Shown here: positions 26,968 through 35,222 of the stretch, one piece after another
How the letters are laid out: every line of letters begins with the position of its first letter
How positions within the stretch are numbered: position 1 is the first letter of the stretch
From: Fictibacillus macauensis ZFHKF-1
GTDB taxonomy: Bacteria; Bacillota; Bacilli; Bacillales; Fictibacillaceae
Direction of reading: 5' to 3'
Length of the DNA: 64,000 nt
Assembly (NCBI RefSeq): GCF_000269865.1
Contig: NZ_AKKV01000030.1
Coordinates: 1-64,000, forward strand
The notes under the pieces: model-generated
The model's database searches: none
Told to the model about the DNA's origin: nothing
Seen by the model: the letters and a program-made list of their open reading frames with translations, nothing else
Translations under genes and position numbers: made by a program

Positions 26968-29070
26968 TTAAGACACCTCACTTATTGTGCTTTCTTTAAA
27001 CGATTCTTCAGAAGTTGGAAGCTGCTCTTTTTTAATTAGTACTTTATACCATATCCGCATAGCATCTAACAATACACCTAAAATGAGGAGCATGAATATA
27101 CCCGTCAATACCGCATCTAGCTGATTATTAAAAATAATTTGTTTCGCTGCATCTGCATTCGGAATGGCAGCTGGTAGTTTTCCGGCATCAAGCGCAGCTT
27201 GGGTCACTTCTGCTTGCTTTAAGAAACCTATTTTCGGCAATGGTGAAAAAATCTTTTGCCAGCCTGCTGTCATCGTAACAATGAGTAACCATGCTAAAGG
27301 TGCCATTGTCACCCAACAGTATTTGGCTCTATTGGACTTAATAATGACAGTTGTTGCTACAATTAGTGCAATCGCGGCTAACATTTGATTGGTAATCCCA
27401 AATAGAGGCCAGAGCGTATTAATGCCGCCCAGTGGATCCGTTACACCAACCACTAGGAAATAACCCCACCCCGCGACTACGAGCGCACTCGTTGCATATA
27501 CAGCTGGCATCCAATTAATACGACCAATCGGCTTCCAAATGTTACCGAGCAAATCTTGAAGCATAAAACGCCCGACACGTGTTCCTGCATCGATCGTTGT
27601 TAGTATGAATACAGCCTCAAAAAGGATGGCAAAGTGATACCAAAATGCCATTAGCTGAGGTCCACCAATAATTTTTGAAAAGATTTGTGCCATTCCCACA
27701 GCAAGGGATGGTGCGCCTCCTGTTCGTGATAATATACTTGATTCATCCACTTGCGAAGCAATGTTATTAATTTCATCAGCGCTCACGGAAAAGCCCCACG
27801 AAGAAATGGTCGTGGCAGCCGTCGCAACGTCTGTGCCAATCGCTGCACTTGGTGCATTGATCGCGAAATAAACACCTGGTGAAAGTAAAGTGGCTGCCAC
27901 AAGAGCCATAATAGCAACAAATGATTCTGTTAACATTCCACCGTAACCAATCATGTTCGCATGCTTTTCATTAGCAATAAGCTTTGGTGACGTTCCTGAT
28001 GAGATTAAAGAGTGAAAGCCTGATACTGCTCCACATGCAATAGTTATAAATAAAAACGGAAAAAGATTTCCAGAAAATACTGGACCTGTACCATCCACAA
28101 ATCGAGAAATAGCAGGCATTTTTATTTCTGGAAGAACGATCATAATACCAATGGCCAGCAGGGCAATTACGCCTACTTTAAGGAATGTACTTAAATAATC
28201 ACGTGGTGCAAGCAAAAGCCAGACTGGAAGCACGGAAGCGAGAAATCCGTAGCCAATCATCATGTAAGCAATTGTTTTTCCTTCAAAAGTAAATAGTGGT
28301 GCTAACGTTGCGGAATCTGCAACCCATTGTCCACTCACAAGTGCTAAGACGAGCAAAACAAAGCCAATTATCGAAGCTTCTCCTATTTTACCTGGACGAA
28401 GAAAGCGCATATAAACACCCATAAAGAGAGCAATTGGAATCGTCATAGCAATTGTAAACATTGCCCATGGACTCGCTTTTAGAGCATTAACAACGACAAT
28501 CCCTAGCACAGCGATTAAAATGACCATAATAGCAAATACTCCTACAAGTGCTAAATAGCCGCCAACAGGACCAATTTCTTCACGAGCAATTTCACCAATT
28601 GATTTACCTTTACGTCTCATGGAAATAATTAAGACAACAAAGTCTTGAACACATCCTGCCAGCACAGCACCAGCAATAATCCAAATGGTACCTGGCAAAT
28701 AACCCATTTGAGCGGCAAGAGTTGGACCTACAAGTGGACCCGCTCCAGCGATCGCTGCAAAGTGATGACCATACAAAACCCACTTATTTGTTGGCACATA
28801 GTCCTTACCATCGTTATACAGTTGTGCAGGCGTCGCTCGCTTTTTATTTAATCCAAAGATTTTATTTGAAATAAAACGGGAATAAAAGCGATATGCTACT
28901 GCATACGTAGCAAGTGAAGCCACGACGAACCAAATCGCATTAATATGTTCATCACGCTGTAAAGCAATAATGGATAAGCTAAACCCACCAAGAAGTGCGA
29001 TAGCGATCCAAAGTAACACCATTGTTGTTGATCTTTTTTTCTTTTGAATGATGTTTGGTTGTGTTTCCAT
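26968..29070 (-). CDS. cstA: Carbon starvation protein A, pyruvate transporter
   Basis: A 700-aa membrane protein with about 16-18 helices. CstA family segments include GHHFAAIAGAGPLVGPTLAAQMGY and SSGTSPKLIANEKHANMIGYGG. At 700 aa it is like E. coli CstA/BtsT and longer than B. subtilis CstA (about 600). E. coli members import pyruvate by proton symport under carbon limitation. The paired DUF466 gene follows without a gap. Confidence 0.93.
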   Translation of the reverse strand: METQPNIIQKKKRSTTMVLLWIAIALLGGFSLSIIALQRDEHINAIWFVVASLATYAVAYRFYSRFISNKIFGLNKKRATPAQLYNDGKDYVPTNKWVLYGHHFAAIAGAGPLVGPTLAAQMGYLPGTIWIIAGAVLAGCVQDFVVLIISMRRKGKSIGEIAREEIGPVGGYLALVGVFAIMVILIAVLGIVVVNALKASPWAMFTIAMTIPIALFMGVYMRFLRPGKIGEASIIGFVLLVLALVSGQWVADSATLAPLFTFEGKTIAYMMIGYGFLASVLPVWLLLAPRDYLSTFLKVGVIALLAIGIMIVLPEIKMPAISRFVDGTGPVFSGNLFPFLFITIACGAVSGFHSLISSGTSPKLIANEKHANMIGYGGMLTESFVAIMALVAATLLSPGVYFAINAPSAAIGTDVATAATTISSWGFSVSADEINNIASQVDESSILSRTGGAPSLAVGMAQIFSKIIGGPQLMAFWYHFAILFEAVFILTTIDAGTRVGRFMLQDLLGNIWKPIGRINWMPAVYATSALVVAGWGYFLVVGVTDPLGGINTLWPLFGITNQMLAAIALIVATTVIIKSNRAKYCWVTMAPLAWLLIVTMTAGWQKIFSPLPKIGFLKQAEVTQAALDAGKLPAAIPNADAAKQIIFNNQLDAVLTGIFMLLILGVLLDAMRIWYKVLIKKEQLPTSEESFKESTISEVS

Positions 29071-29178
29071 AGTCTCCCCCTTAAAATAATTGGTATAATA
29101 TACTAATCCAATTATAACAAATATTCATAATATTAGAACAAAATAAAAAGAATAGACTATATAGGAGGCTCTTATACG

Positions 29179-30081
29179 ATGAAAATTGCCATTACAGGAG
29201 GAACAGGCCTTATTGGCGCTGCATGCACAGAAGAACTTTTAGAGTATGGTCATGAAGTATATATATTGACGCGCTCACCGAAACAAAGTGAAAAAGCAAA
29301 CTTACACTATATTAAATGGCTTTCAGATAATGCCTCTCCTGAAAAAGAACTTGAAGGAATAGATGGATTTATTAATTTGGCAGGAGAAAGTATTTTTGGT
29401 AGGTGGACCGATGAGAAGAAACAAAAAATTATGGACAGCCGTATGCAAGCGACCAATGAAGTACTTCGAATTCTAAAGACATTAAAGAAAACACCCGAAG
29501 TGCTCGTAAATGCTTCGGCAGTTGGCTATTATGGGGTATCTGAATATGATCGGTTCACTGAACGCTCAACACCAAAGAATAAAAATTTTCTAACAGAAGT
29601 TGCGATGGCATGGGAAGAAAAAGCAAGTGCAGCGAAAGAGCTTGGCATTCGTACCGTATTTAGTCGCTTTGGCGTAATTTTAGATAGCAAACAAGGTGCT
29701 TTGCCACAAATGATGAAACCTTATCAATTTTTCGCAGGTGGTCGTATTGGCTCTGGTAAGCAATGGCTTTCCTGGATTCACATTAAAGATGCGGCACGCC
29801 TAATGCGTTTTGCGCTTTCCTCTCCTATCGAGGGGCCCTTAAATATTACAGCGCCATTTCCAGAACATAATAATGAGTTTGGGAAAGAACTCGGCGAAGT
29901 TTTAAAACGACCACACTGGATTCCTGCTCCAGCCTTTATGATTAAAGCTGTTCTTGGTGAGATGAGTGTCCTTATTCTTGAAGGTCAGCATGCTTATCCA
30001 GAAAAAGCGTTACAGCACGGTTTTAAATTTGATTTCCCCCGCTTAGAGGGCGCTTTACAACAACTATTAATTACTAAATAA
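29179..30081 (+). CDS. yfhF: TIGR01777 family NAD(P)-dependent epimerase-like protein
   Basis: A 300-aa extended-SDR-like protein with GGTGLIG at the N-terminus, INLAGES, AVGYYG (YYG in place of YxxxK), GSGKQWLSWIHIKDA and a C-terminal DUF1731 segment (HGFKFDFPRLEGAL). It corresponds to YfhF, next to recX in B. subtilis. AGGAGG precedes the ATG. Substrate unknown. It is followed after 15 nt by an amidohydrolase gene and probably co-transcribed. Confidence 0.9.
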   Translation: MKIAITGGTGLIGAACTEELLEYGHEVYILTRSPKQSEKANLHYIKWLSDNASPEKELEGIDGFINLAGESIFGRWTDEKKQKIMDSRMQATNEVLRILKTLKKTPEVLVNASAVGYYGVSEYDRFTERSTPKNKNFLTEVAMAWEEKASAAKELGIRTVFSRFGVILDSKQGALPQMMKPYQFFAGGRIGSGKQWLSWIHIKDAARLMRFALSSPIEGPLNITAPFPEHNNEFGKELGEVLKRPHWIPAPAFMIKAVLGEMSVLILEGQHAYPEKALQHGFKFDFPRLEGALQQLLITK

Positions 30082-30096
30082 AAGTGAGGAAAACCA

Positions 30097-31227
30097 ATGC
30101 GAACTTTGTTAACGGGCGCAAAAATCTATCCAATTACTTCTCCTCCCCTACCAAAAGGAGATATTCTTATTCAAGATGACAAAATTGTCGCCATCGGTCG
30201 ATCATTATCAGGCACGTACGATCAAGTCATTCGTTTGGATGGCATGCATTTATTACCCGGTTTCATTGATGTACATACTCACTTAGGCCTATATGATGAA
30301 GGAACCGGTTGGGCTGGAAATGACGCAAATGAAACGAATGAAGTCATGACCCCTCACATTCGCGCCATCGATGGCTGTCATACGCTGGATAGTGGATTTA
30401 TTGATGCTATCCAACATGGTATTACAACGGTTCATATTATGCCTGGAAGTGCAAATGTCATTGGTGGCACGACCTCCGTTATTAAAACGTTTGGAAAAGA
30501 TATTCGAAAAATGATCATTAAGGAAATTGCGGGCTTAAAAATGGCACTTGGTGAAAATCCAAAACGAATTCATAGCGGAAAAGATAATAATTCCATTACC
30601 AGGATGGGCATAATGGGCATGCTTCGAGAAACGTTTTATGAGGCAAAGCACTCTTCCATGCCCACCAATTTAAGAACTGCACCCATTCAAGCTGCTCTCC
30701 AACGTGAAATTCCCGTGCGTATTCATGCGCATCGAGCAGATGATATTTTGTCAGCCATACGTTTTGCGGATGAATTTGGACTTGATTTACGCATTGAGCA
30801 TTGCACAGAGGGACACCATGTGGCTTCAGAACTAGCGGGACGCAATCTTAAAGTTTCGGTCGGTCCTACGTTAACACGCCGCTCAAAAATTGAGCTTAAA
30901 AATAAAACATGGGAAACATATCGAATTTTAGCTCAGCACGGCATCGAAGTTTCAATTACAACCGATCATCCCTATACGCCCATTCAATATTTAAACGTCT
31001 GCGCGGCATTAGCTGTTCGTGAAGGGTTAAGCGAAGAATTAGCGTTGCGAGGAATTACGATTCATCCAGCAAGGAACCTTGGTGTTGATCATAGAATTGG
31101 AAGTCTTGAGCCTGGAAAAGACGCAGATTTTTCCATTTGGTCAGAGCACCCTTTTCACTTTTCTTCACACAATATACTAACGATTATTAATGGGAAAATT
31201 ATTTACAAAAATCCCAAAATTTTTTAA
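30097..31227 (+). CDS. Amidohydrolase, imidazolonepropionase-like
   Basis: A 376-aa metal-dependent hydrolase. Metal-site motifs are DVHTHLGL (HxH, about residues 60-62), IHAHRADDIL, IEHCTEGHH and TTDHPYTP (catalytic Asp), plus the PGKDADFSIWS C-terminal motif of the amidohydrolase superfamily. Members near this group hydrolyse cyclic amides or imidazolones; the substrate cannot be told. No signal peptide. AGTGAGG precedes the ATG. Confidence 0.87.
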   Translation: MRTLLTGAKIYPITSPPLPKGDILIQDDKIVAIGRSLSGTYDQVIRLDGMHLLPGFIDVHTHLGLYDEGTGWAGNDANETNEVMTPHIRAIDGCHTLDSGFIDAIQHGITTVHIMPGSANVIGGTTSVIKTFGKDIRKMIIKEIAGLKMALGENPKRIHSGKDNNSITRMGIMGMLRETFYEAKHSSMPTNLRTAPIQAALQREIPVRIHAHRADDILSAIRFADEFGLDLRIEHCTEGHHVASELAGRNLKVSVGPTLTRRSKIELKNKTWETYRILAQHGIEVSITTDHPYTPIQYLNVCAALAVREGLSEELALRGITIHPARNLGVDHRIGSLEPGKDADFSIWSEHPFHFSSHNILTIINGKIIYKNPKIF

Positions 31228-31300
31228 TGAAAAATAAAGAAAAAACCTATTTCATTTTTCGGAAAAATATTTTATGATGCAATTATACAAATGAATACAA

Positions 31301-31433
31301 TCGATGGGAAGGCAATTGGTGCGCCACCAGAAATTCTGGTCCTAGTGGGTTCGATTCCCACCCCGAATTAAAATCAATACTTTAATTCGAGGGTGAAACG
31401 GGGATCCGTCTGCACCCTCCGGGAGGAATTAAA
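31301..31433 (+). ncRNA. tRNA-like structured leader RNA of a GNAT gene (candidate switch)
   Basis: Four hairpins can be drawn. (1) GGC/GCC (31311-31313/31323-31325) closes a 9-nt loop with GGT, like a D arm. (2) ACCAGA/TCTGGT (31326-31331/31335-31340). (3) GTGGG-TTCGATT-CCCAC (31345-31361), identical in form to a tRNA T arm. (4) A 12-bp stem, 31361-31372 with 31381-31393. The segment TTTAATTC (31381-31388) can instead pair with GAATTAAA at 31426-31433, which overlaps the end of the Shine-Dalgarno and abuts the TTG start. GAGGGTG (31389-31395) then pairs with CACCCTC (31413-31419). No T-tract follows, so control of translation is more likely than termination. A full tRNA acceptor stem is not seen. 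Not a riboswitch class I recognise. Confidence 0.6.
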
Positions 31434-31994
31434 TTGTTAAAAAAGCGTGATTTACACGACTGTCATGTTCTTTTCAATTTAATGTCGCACCCTGATGTCT
31501 TCCCTTTTGTCCGTCAGAAAACAACGTGCTTCGAAGAGTTCTTATTCTTAACAAAAAAAACAATGGAAGAAGAAGAACGCGGAGAAACCATTTCACGGAC
31601 AATTCTAGATGAATGGCATAATCCAATTGGCACGATTAGCCTTTTTAATGTGACTCAATCTGCCGGGTTTCTTGCTACATGGATTGGCCAGCCTTACTTC
31701 GGAAAAGGGTATAATCAGTTAGCGAAGGAAAGTTTCTTTTCAGAACTATTTTACGAAAAGGAGATTCAGACGATTTTCATGACGATACGAAAGTCTAACT
31801 TACGTTCACAAAAAGCAGCTGAAAAGTTGCCGTATGTAACAAAAGCCGATGAAGTACGTCCTGATCTCCTACAGCAGATCAATGAACGAGAAGACATTTT
31901 CCATTTATATCAGATTGAAAAAGACAATTATATGCTTCATCACCTTCGACATCTTCATGAGTATGCTGAAGATGATCATCTAAAAGAAGCATAA
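31434..31994 (+). CDS. GNAT family N-acetyltransferase (RimL-like)
   Basis: A 186-aa protein with a TTG start 7 nt after GGGAGG. The acetyltransferase fold is visible: RDLHDCHVLFNLMSHPDV at the N-terminus, a beta-strand pair around GTISLFNV, the acetyl-CoA loop-like GQPYFGKGYNQLAKES (variant of Q/RxxGxG/A) and TIRKSNLRSQKAAEKL, as in RimJ/RimL enzymes. The acceptor is unknown; amino termini of proteins, amino acids or antibiotics are all possible. Its only special feature is the structured leader at 31301-31433, which may control its translation. Confidence 0.85.
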   Translation: MLKKRDLHDCHVLFNLMSHPDVFPFVRQKTTCFEEFLFLTKKTMEEEERGETISRTILDEWHNPIGTISLFNVTQSAGFLATWIGQPYFGKGYNQLAKESFFSELFYEKEIQTIFMTIRKSNLRSQKAAEKLPYVTKADEVRPDLLQQINEREDIFHLYQIEKDNYMLHHLRHLHEYAEDDHLKEA

Positions 31995-32024
31995 ATAATT
32001 TGCTCATTCCTGAGCCAAACTATA

Positions 32025-32055
32025 AAAGGAACGCTTATCATTTAAGCTTTCCTTT
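32025..32055 (+). terminator. Terminator of the GNAT gene
   Basis: Arms AAAGGAACGCTTA (32025-32037) and TAAGCTTTCCTTT (32043-32055), one mismatch, followed by T-rich sequence. Confidence 0.8.
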
Positions 32056-32085
32056 TTTTATTATGTAATTTTTGGGGGCGTATGA

Positions 32086-32223
32086 ATGAAAAGTAAAAAA
32101 CAACAAGCAACCGAACGCAATGCCGGTTTAACAAAAGCTCAAGAAGTCATTTATGCAGAAGAATTCAAAACAGCAAACAGTACAATCGACAACTCACCTT
32201 CTGCACAGAAGAGCAATAAATAA
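32086..32223 (+). CDS. yfhE: YfhE-like small spore-associated protein
   Basis: A 45-aa polar peptide starting MKSKKQQATERNAGLTKAQE and containing VIYAEEFKTAN, the GLTKAQ(E/D)V.Y..EFK pattern I associate with YfhE. The ATG at 32086 follows GGGGG at normal spacing; an ATG four bases earlier meets a stop at once. It is followed 17 nt later by yfhD, the same pair as in B. subtilis. Function unknown. Confidence 0.72.
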   Translation: MKSKKQQATERNAGLTKAQEVIYAEEFKTANSTIDNSPSAQKSNK

Positions 32224-32240
32224 GGAGGTTTAATCATTTT

Positions 32241-32405
32241 ATGAAAAGGGAAAAATATAATAATGAGGAACATCCAGACGGATTAACAAAAACAGATTTG
32301 GAACAGTCTGCTGGAGTAGATGTTGAATATTCTGCAGCAGTAGCCGATGAGGATGATCGCGAAGCATTAGAACGAGCAGAAGCTGCTGACGAACGTCAAA
32401 TGTAG
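32241..32405 (+). CDS. yfhD: YfhD-like small protein
   Basis: A 54-aa acidic protein starting MKREKYNNEEHPDGLTKTDL with GVDVEYSAAVADEDDREAL and ERAEAADER. It fits the YfhD family (DGxDVEFSEELAD...EAxxRAxAAD). TAAGGAGG lies upstream and includes the yfhE stop. Function unknown. A terminator follows directly. Confidence 0.8.
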   Translation: MKREKYNNEEHPDGLTKTDLEQSAGVDVEYSAAVADEDDREALERAEAADERQM

Positions 32406-32410
32406 TAGAA

Positions 32411-32438
32411 AGCCTGTGGGTATTTTTATCCACAGGCT
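32411..32438 (+). terminator. yfhD terminator
   Basis: Arms AGCCTGTGG (32411-32419) and CCACAGGCT (32430-32438) with a T-rich loop. One DnaA box (32426-32434) lies inside it. Confidence 0.7.
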
Positions 32439-32672
32439 GTTAATTTTGTGGATAAACACTTCCTCATTTTCAACAATAACTTCATTTTCTTTTAATTGTA
32501 ATTATTTAACACGTACTCAAACAGTGGATAACTCTGTGGATAGTGTGTATATGTCATAATTAAAGAGCAATTCATTACCTTCAGAAGAAGCGAAACATAG
32601 CGAATTTTGTCACAACTTTAGGGTATATAGCATTTTTTAAACCTATCCACAGGAAATACCTACTTATACACA
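32426..32672. promoter_or_regulatory. Cluster of DnaA boxes in an intergenic region
   Basis: Seven 9-mers match TTATNCACA or differ from it at one position within 247 bp. Exact: 32426-32434 (+), 32447-32455 (-), 32664-32672 (+). One mismatch: 32523-32531 (-), 32535-32543 (-), 32544-32552 (-) and 32643-32651 (+). The 406-bp gap between yfhD and the methyltransferase gene has no ORF. B. subtilis carries DnaA-box clusters outside oriC that titrate DnaA; this looks like one. Confidence 0.7.
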
Positions 32673-32714
32673 TTTTTCAAATATTTTCTACTAAGAGACT
32701 TACTGAACGCAAAG

Positions 32715-32745
32715 AAGCGGCAATAGCATTTGGCTATAGCCGCTT
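32715..32745. terminator. Hairpin downstream of the rRNA methyltransferase gene
   Basis: AAGCGGC (32715-32721) pairs with GCCGCTT (32739-32745), with inner pairing ATAGC/GCTAT. It is 67 bp beyond the methyltransferase stop codon and is the nearest terminator candidate on the minus strand. Confidence 0.5.
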
Positions 32746-32811
32746 TTATAATCATCAAATAAAAGTGTGGTCAACATGTGAGCACTCACACGAAATATAC
32801 CTCTACAAACC

Positions 32812-34209
32812 CTATCCCTTATAAGTTAATGCACATACGACCTCAACATGAGCGGTTTGTGGAAACATATCAACTGGGGTAATGCTTTCCACTTCAAACC
32901 CATTTTTCATCAGTGTATCAACATCTTTTGCTAATGTAGATGGATTACATGACACATATACTAATCGCTTCGGCTTCATAGCACTAGCTGTTTTAAGAAA
33001 TGCATCATCACAACCTGTTCTAGGAGGGTCTACTACAATCACATCGGGTTTAAAACCTTCCTTGGCCCATTTCGGAAGAACCACTTCAGCTTTGCCGGTT
33101 TCATAATGAGTATTGGTAAACCCTTGGCGCTCAGCATTTTCTTTCGCATTACGTACCGATTCTTCTATAACATCCATTCCTCGCACTTCAGCTGCAAATG
33201 GTGCTAACCATAATCCTATGGTTCCCGCTCCACAATACGCATCAACCACTTTTTCTTTTCCAGTCAGGTTGGCCGCTTTCTTAGCTTCGTCATAGAGCGT
33301 TACAGTTTGCTCTGGATTTAATTGAAAAAAGGCACGCGCTGATAAATCAAAAGAAAGTTCCCCAAGTTTTTCTTTAATGGTTTCCGGACCATAGAGCGCA
33401 ATGGTTTCGTCACCAAAAACGAGTGATGTCTTTTTCGAATTAACATTTTGTACAATGGAAGTTACGTCTTGTAAACGCTTCGTTAATTCTTGAACCAATA
33501 ATTTTTGTCTTGGCAATTCACGGTCTGCAGTAACGAGCACGAGCTGTGTTTGACCCGTTTCAAATCCTGTACGTACAACAATGGTACGGATGCCATGGCG
33601 ATTTTTTTTCTCATGATAAATAGGGACTTTCAAATCTTGCAACACTCTCTTTACCACATTGGTAACTTTAACAGTTTGTGGATGCTGGACTAAGCATTGA
33701 TCAAGATCAATCAATCGATGTGTATTTAAACGATACAAGCCCGCAATAACCTTTCCTTTTTCAATTGCAACCGGCAATTGACTCTTGTTGCGATATTCAA
33801 ACGGCTTGTCCATACCTATGGTTGGCTTAAGCGGTAGCTTGCCTTGTTTTATGTTCGTATACCGTTCAAATGCTTGACGAACAATATCTTTCTTTTCCTT
33901 TAGTTGGCCATGATAACTTAAATGTTGAAGCTGACAGCCCCCACATTCCTCATAAATTGGACATGGCGGTACGACACGCTGTGGCGACTTTTTCTTAATG
34001 TCGACAACGGTTCCTTCTGCTCGATTTGGAAACACTCTTTGTATAGAAACGGTTATTTCCTCCCCAGGAAGTGCTCCTGGGACAAATACTACGGTTCGTT
34101 TATAAAAGCCAATCCCTTCTCCATTAATACCTAATCGCTTAATAGAAAGAGGAAGCGTTTGTCCAATCTTCAATGGCGCTTTTACCATTTCTCTTGTCAT
34201 TACGTTCAC
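32812..34209 (-). CDS. 23S rRNA (uracil-5)-methyltransferase, RlmCD/RumA type
   Basis: 465 aa. An N-terminal TRAM domain (about 12-70) is followed by the [4Fe-4S] ligands Cys83, Cys89, Cys92 and Cys172 and an SAM-methyltransferase domain with DAYCGAGTIGLWLA, VVDPPRTGCD and catalytic Cys in YVSCNPSTLAKD. It makes 5-methyluridine in 23S rRNA. B. subtilis has two such proteins, YefA (RlmCD) and YfjO; synteny with pdaA points to the YfjO copy. The exact start (GTG at 34209 or ATG at 34200) is uncertain. Confidence 0.9.
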   Translation of the reverse strand: MNVMTREMVKAPLKIGQTLPLSIKRLGINGEGIGFYKRTVVFVPGALPGEEITVSIQRVFPNRAEGTVVDIKKKSPQRVVPPCPIYEECGGCQLQHLSYHGQLKEKKDIVRQAFERYTNIKQGKLPLKPTIGMDKPFEYRNKSQLPVAIEKGKVIAGLYRLNTHRLIDLDQCLVQHPQTVKVTNVVKRVLQDLKVPIYHEKKNRHGIRTIVVRTGFETGQTQLVLVTADRELPRQKLLVQELTKRLQDVTSIVQNVNSKKTSLVFGDETIALYGPETIKEKLGELSFDLSARAFFQLNPEQTVTLYDEAKKAANLTGKEKVVDAYCGAGTIGLWLAPFAAEVRGMDVIEESVRNAKENAERQGFTNTHYETGKAEVVLPKWAKEGFKPDVIVVDPPRTGCDDAFLKTASAMKPKRLVYVSCNPSTLAKDVDTLMKNGFEVESITPVDMFPQTAHVEVVCALTYKG

Positions 34210-34269
34210 ATCTTTTCAAAAGATTATTTTTCGCTCCATTATAGCATTTCTATCAGCAAAGAAAAATAA

Positions 34270-34293
34270 GGACACCACTCAGCGAGGGTGTCC
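34270..34293 (-). terminator. pdaA terminator
   Basis: Arms GGACACC (34270-34276) and GGTGTCC (34287-34293), with a minus-strand tail TTATTTTTC. Confidence 0.75.
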
Positions 34294-34311
34294 GTTCATT
34301 GGCTTGTGAAA

Positions 34312-35097
34312 TTACTTTGACGATGCTTTAAAATCATCTAAGCTTTTAAAGGTATAGCCCTGTTTTTTCAAGTCATCAATTACTTTTCCTAACGCTTCGG
34401 CATTATCCCGTGAAACGGTATGAAGCAATAAAATGCTACCAGGATGAATTTGCTTCATAATCGATTGATAGGCGTATTGCCACCCTTTCTGGCGATTCAC
34501 ATCCCAATCAAAGAAAGCGAGCGACCAAAAGACGTGGGTATAGCCAAGTTCCTTTGATCGAGCAATAGACCGTTCACTGAACACACCACGTGGGGGTCGA
34601 ATGTATTTCATATCTTTTTTACCAGTTAGTTGTTCGTACTGATCTTTTACATACGCTAATTCTTTTTGCGTTCGCTCAAAATTAATTTGGGTCATATCTG
34701 GATGATGATTTGTATGATTCCCAACAATATGGCCTTCAGAAGCCATACGTTTAATTAGATCAGGACACGTATTAATAAAATGGCCTGTTACAAAAAAAGC
34801 TGCTGGAACCTTCTTTTCTTTTAAGACATTTAATACATCATCTGTATAACCATTCTCATATCCGTTATCAAATGTTAAATAAATCTCTTTTTTACTTGGG
34901 TCTCCAATGAACATGCCATCATAATCTTTCATCAGCTTTTCATACTTTGCATCTGTTGTAGGTGGTATTTCTTTTCCTTTTTTCACAAAGTACCATTCAT
35001 GACGCACGTTAGGTGCTGTACTTTCCGCTTGCACACCTTGCATGGAACACATACTGATCACAAATGCTAATACGCTGATTTTACACCATTTTTTCAT
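34312..35097 (-). CDS. pdaA: Polysaccharide deacetylase PdaA (spore cortex)
   Basis: A 261-aa protein with a signal peptide (cleavage after VQA near residue 24) and a NodB deacetylase domain: TFDNGYENGYT (metal/catalytic Asp), GNHTNHHPDM (His ligands), RPPRGVFSER, and LLLHTVS at the end. PdaA deacetylates muramic acid residues in spore-cortex peptidoglycan, the step before muramic-delta-lactam formation, needed for germination. AGGAGGAAG precedes the ATG. A 12-bp inverted repeat lies just upstream. Confidence 0.93.
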   Translation of the reverse strand: MKKWCKISVLAFVISMCSMQGVQAESTAPNVRHEWYFVKKGKEIPPTTDAKYEKLMKDYDGMFIGDPSKKEIYLTFDNGYENGYTDDVLNVLKEKKVPAAFFVTGHFINTCPDLIKRMASEGHIVGNHTNHHPDMTQINFERTQKELAYVKDQYEQLTGKKDMKYIRPPRGVFSERSIARSKELGYTHVFWSLAFFDWDVNRQKGWQYAYQSIMKQIHPGSILLLHTVSRDNAEALGKVIDDLKKQGYTFKSLDDFKASSK

Positions 35098-35118
35098 GCT
35101 ACTTCCTCCTTTTCAAGC

Positions 35119-35152
35119 GGTTATTCTTTTCTTAGTCTCTAAAAGAATAACC
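35119..35152. repeat. Perfect inverted repeat upstream of pdaA
   Basis: GGTTATTCTTTT (35119-35130) and AAAAGAATAACC (35141-35152) with a 10-nt spacer, ending about 22 bp before the pdaA start. It could be an operator or a 5' UTR hairpin. Confidence 0.6.
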
Positions 35153-35180
35153 TCCTTCATACGAGGAAGATTCAAGAAAA

Positions 35181-35210
35181 AAATGAGCGACAAAATTGCT
35201 TCGCTCATTT
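35181..35210 (-). terminator. Fumarase gene inverted repeat near the pdaA promoter
   Basis: AAATGAGCGA (35181-35190) and TCGCTCATTT (35201-35210) form a perfect 10-bp stem 12 bp beyond the fumarase stop, with a T-tract on the minus strand. Confidence 0.85.
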
Positions 35211-35222
35211 CTTTATTCTCTA

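Noticed and set aside
31301-31370. Ordinary tRNA gene
   Set aside because: The T-arm form is perfect, but the acceptor strands do not pair over 7 bp, the anticodon-like hairpin has a 3-nt loop and there is no CCA or anticodon, so it is not a functional tRNA.
31301-31433. T-box leader
   Set aside because: No AGGGUGGNACCGCG T-box sequence and no terminator/antiterminator with a T-tract; the GNAT gene is not an amino-acid gene.
32406-32811. Secondary replication origin
   Set aside because: DnaA boxes are present, but there is no AT-rich unwinding region with DnaA-trio-like repeats that I can see and no dnaA/dnaN nearby, so a titration cluster is more likely.
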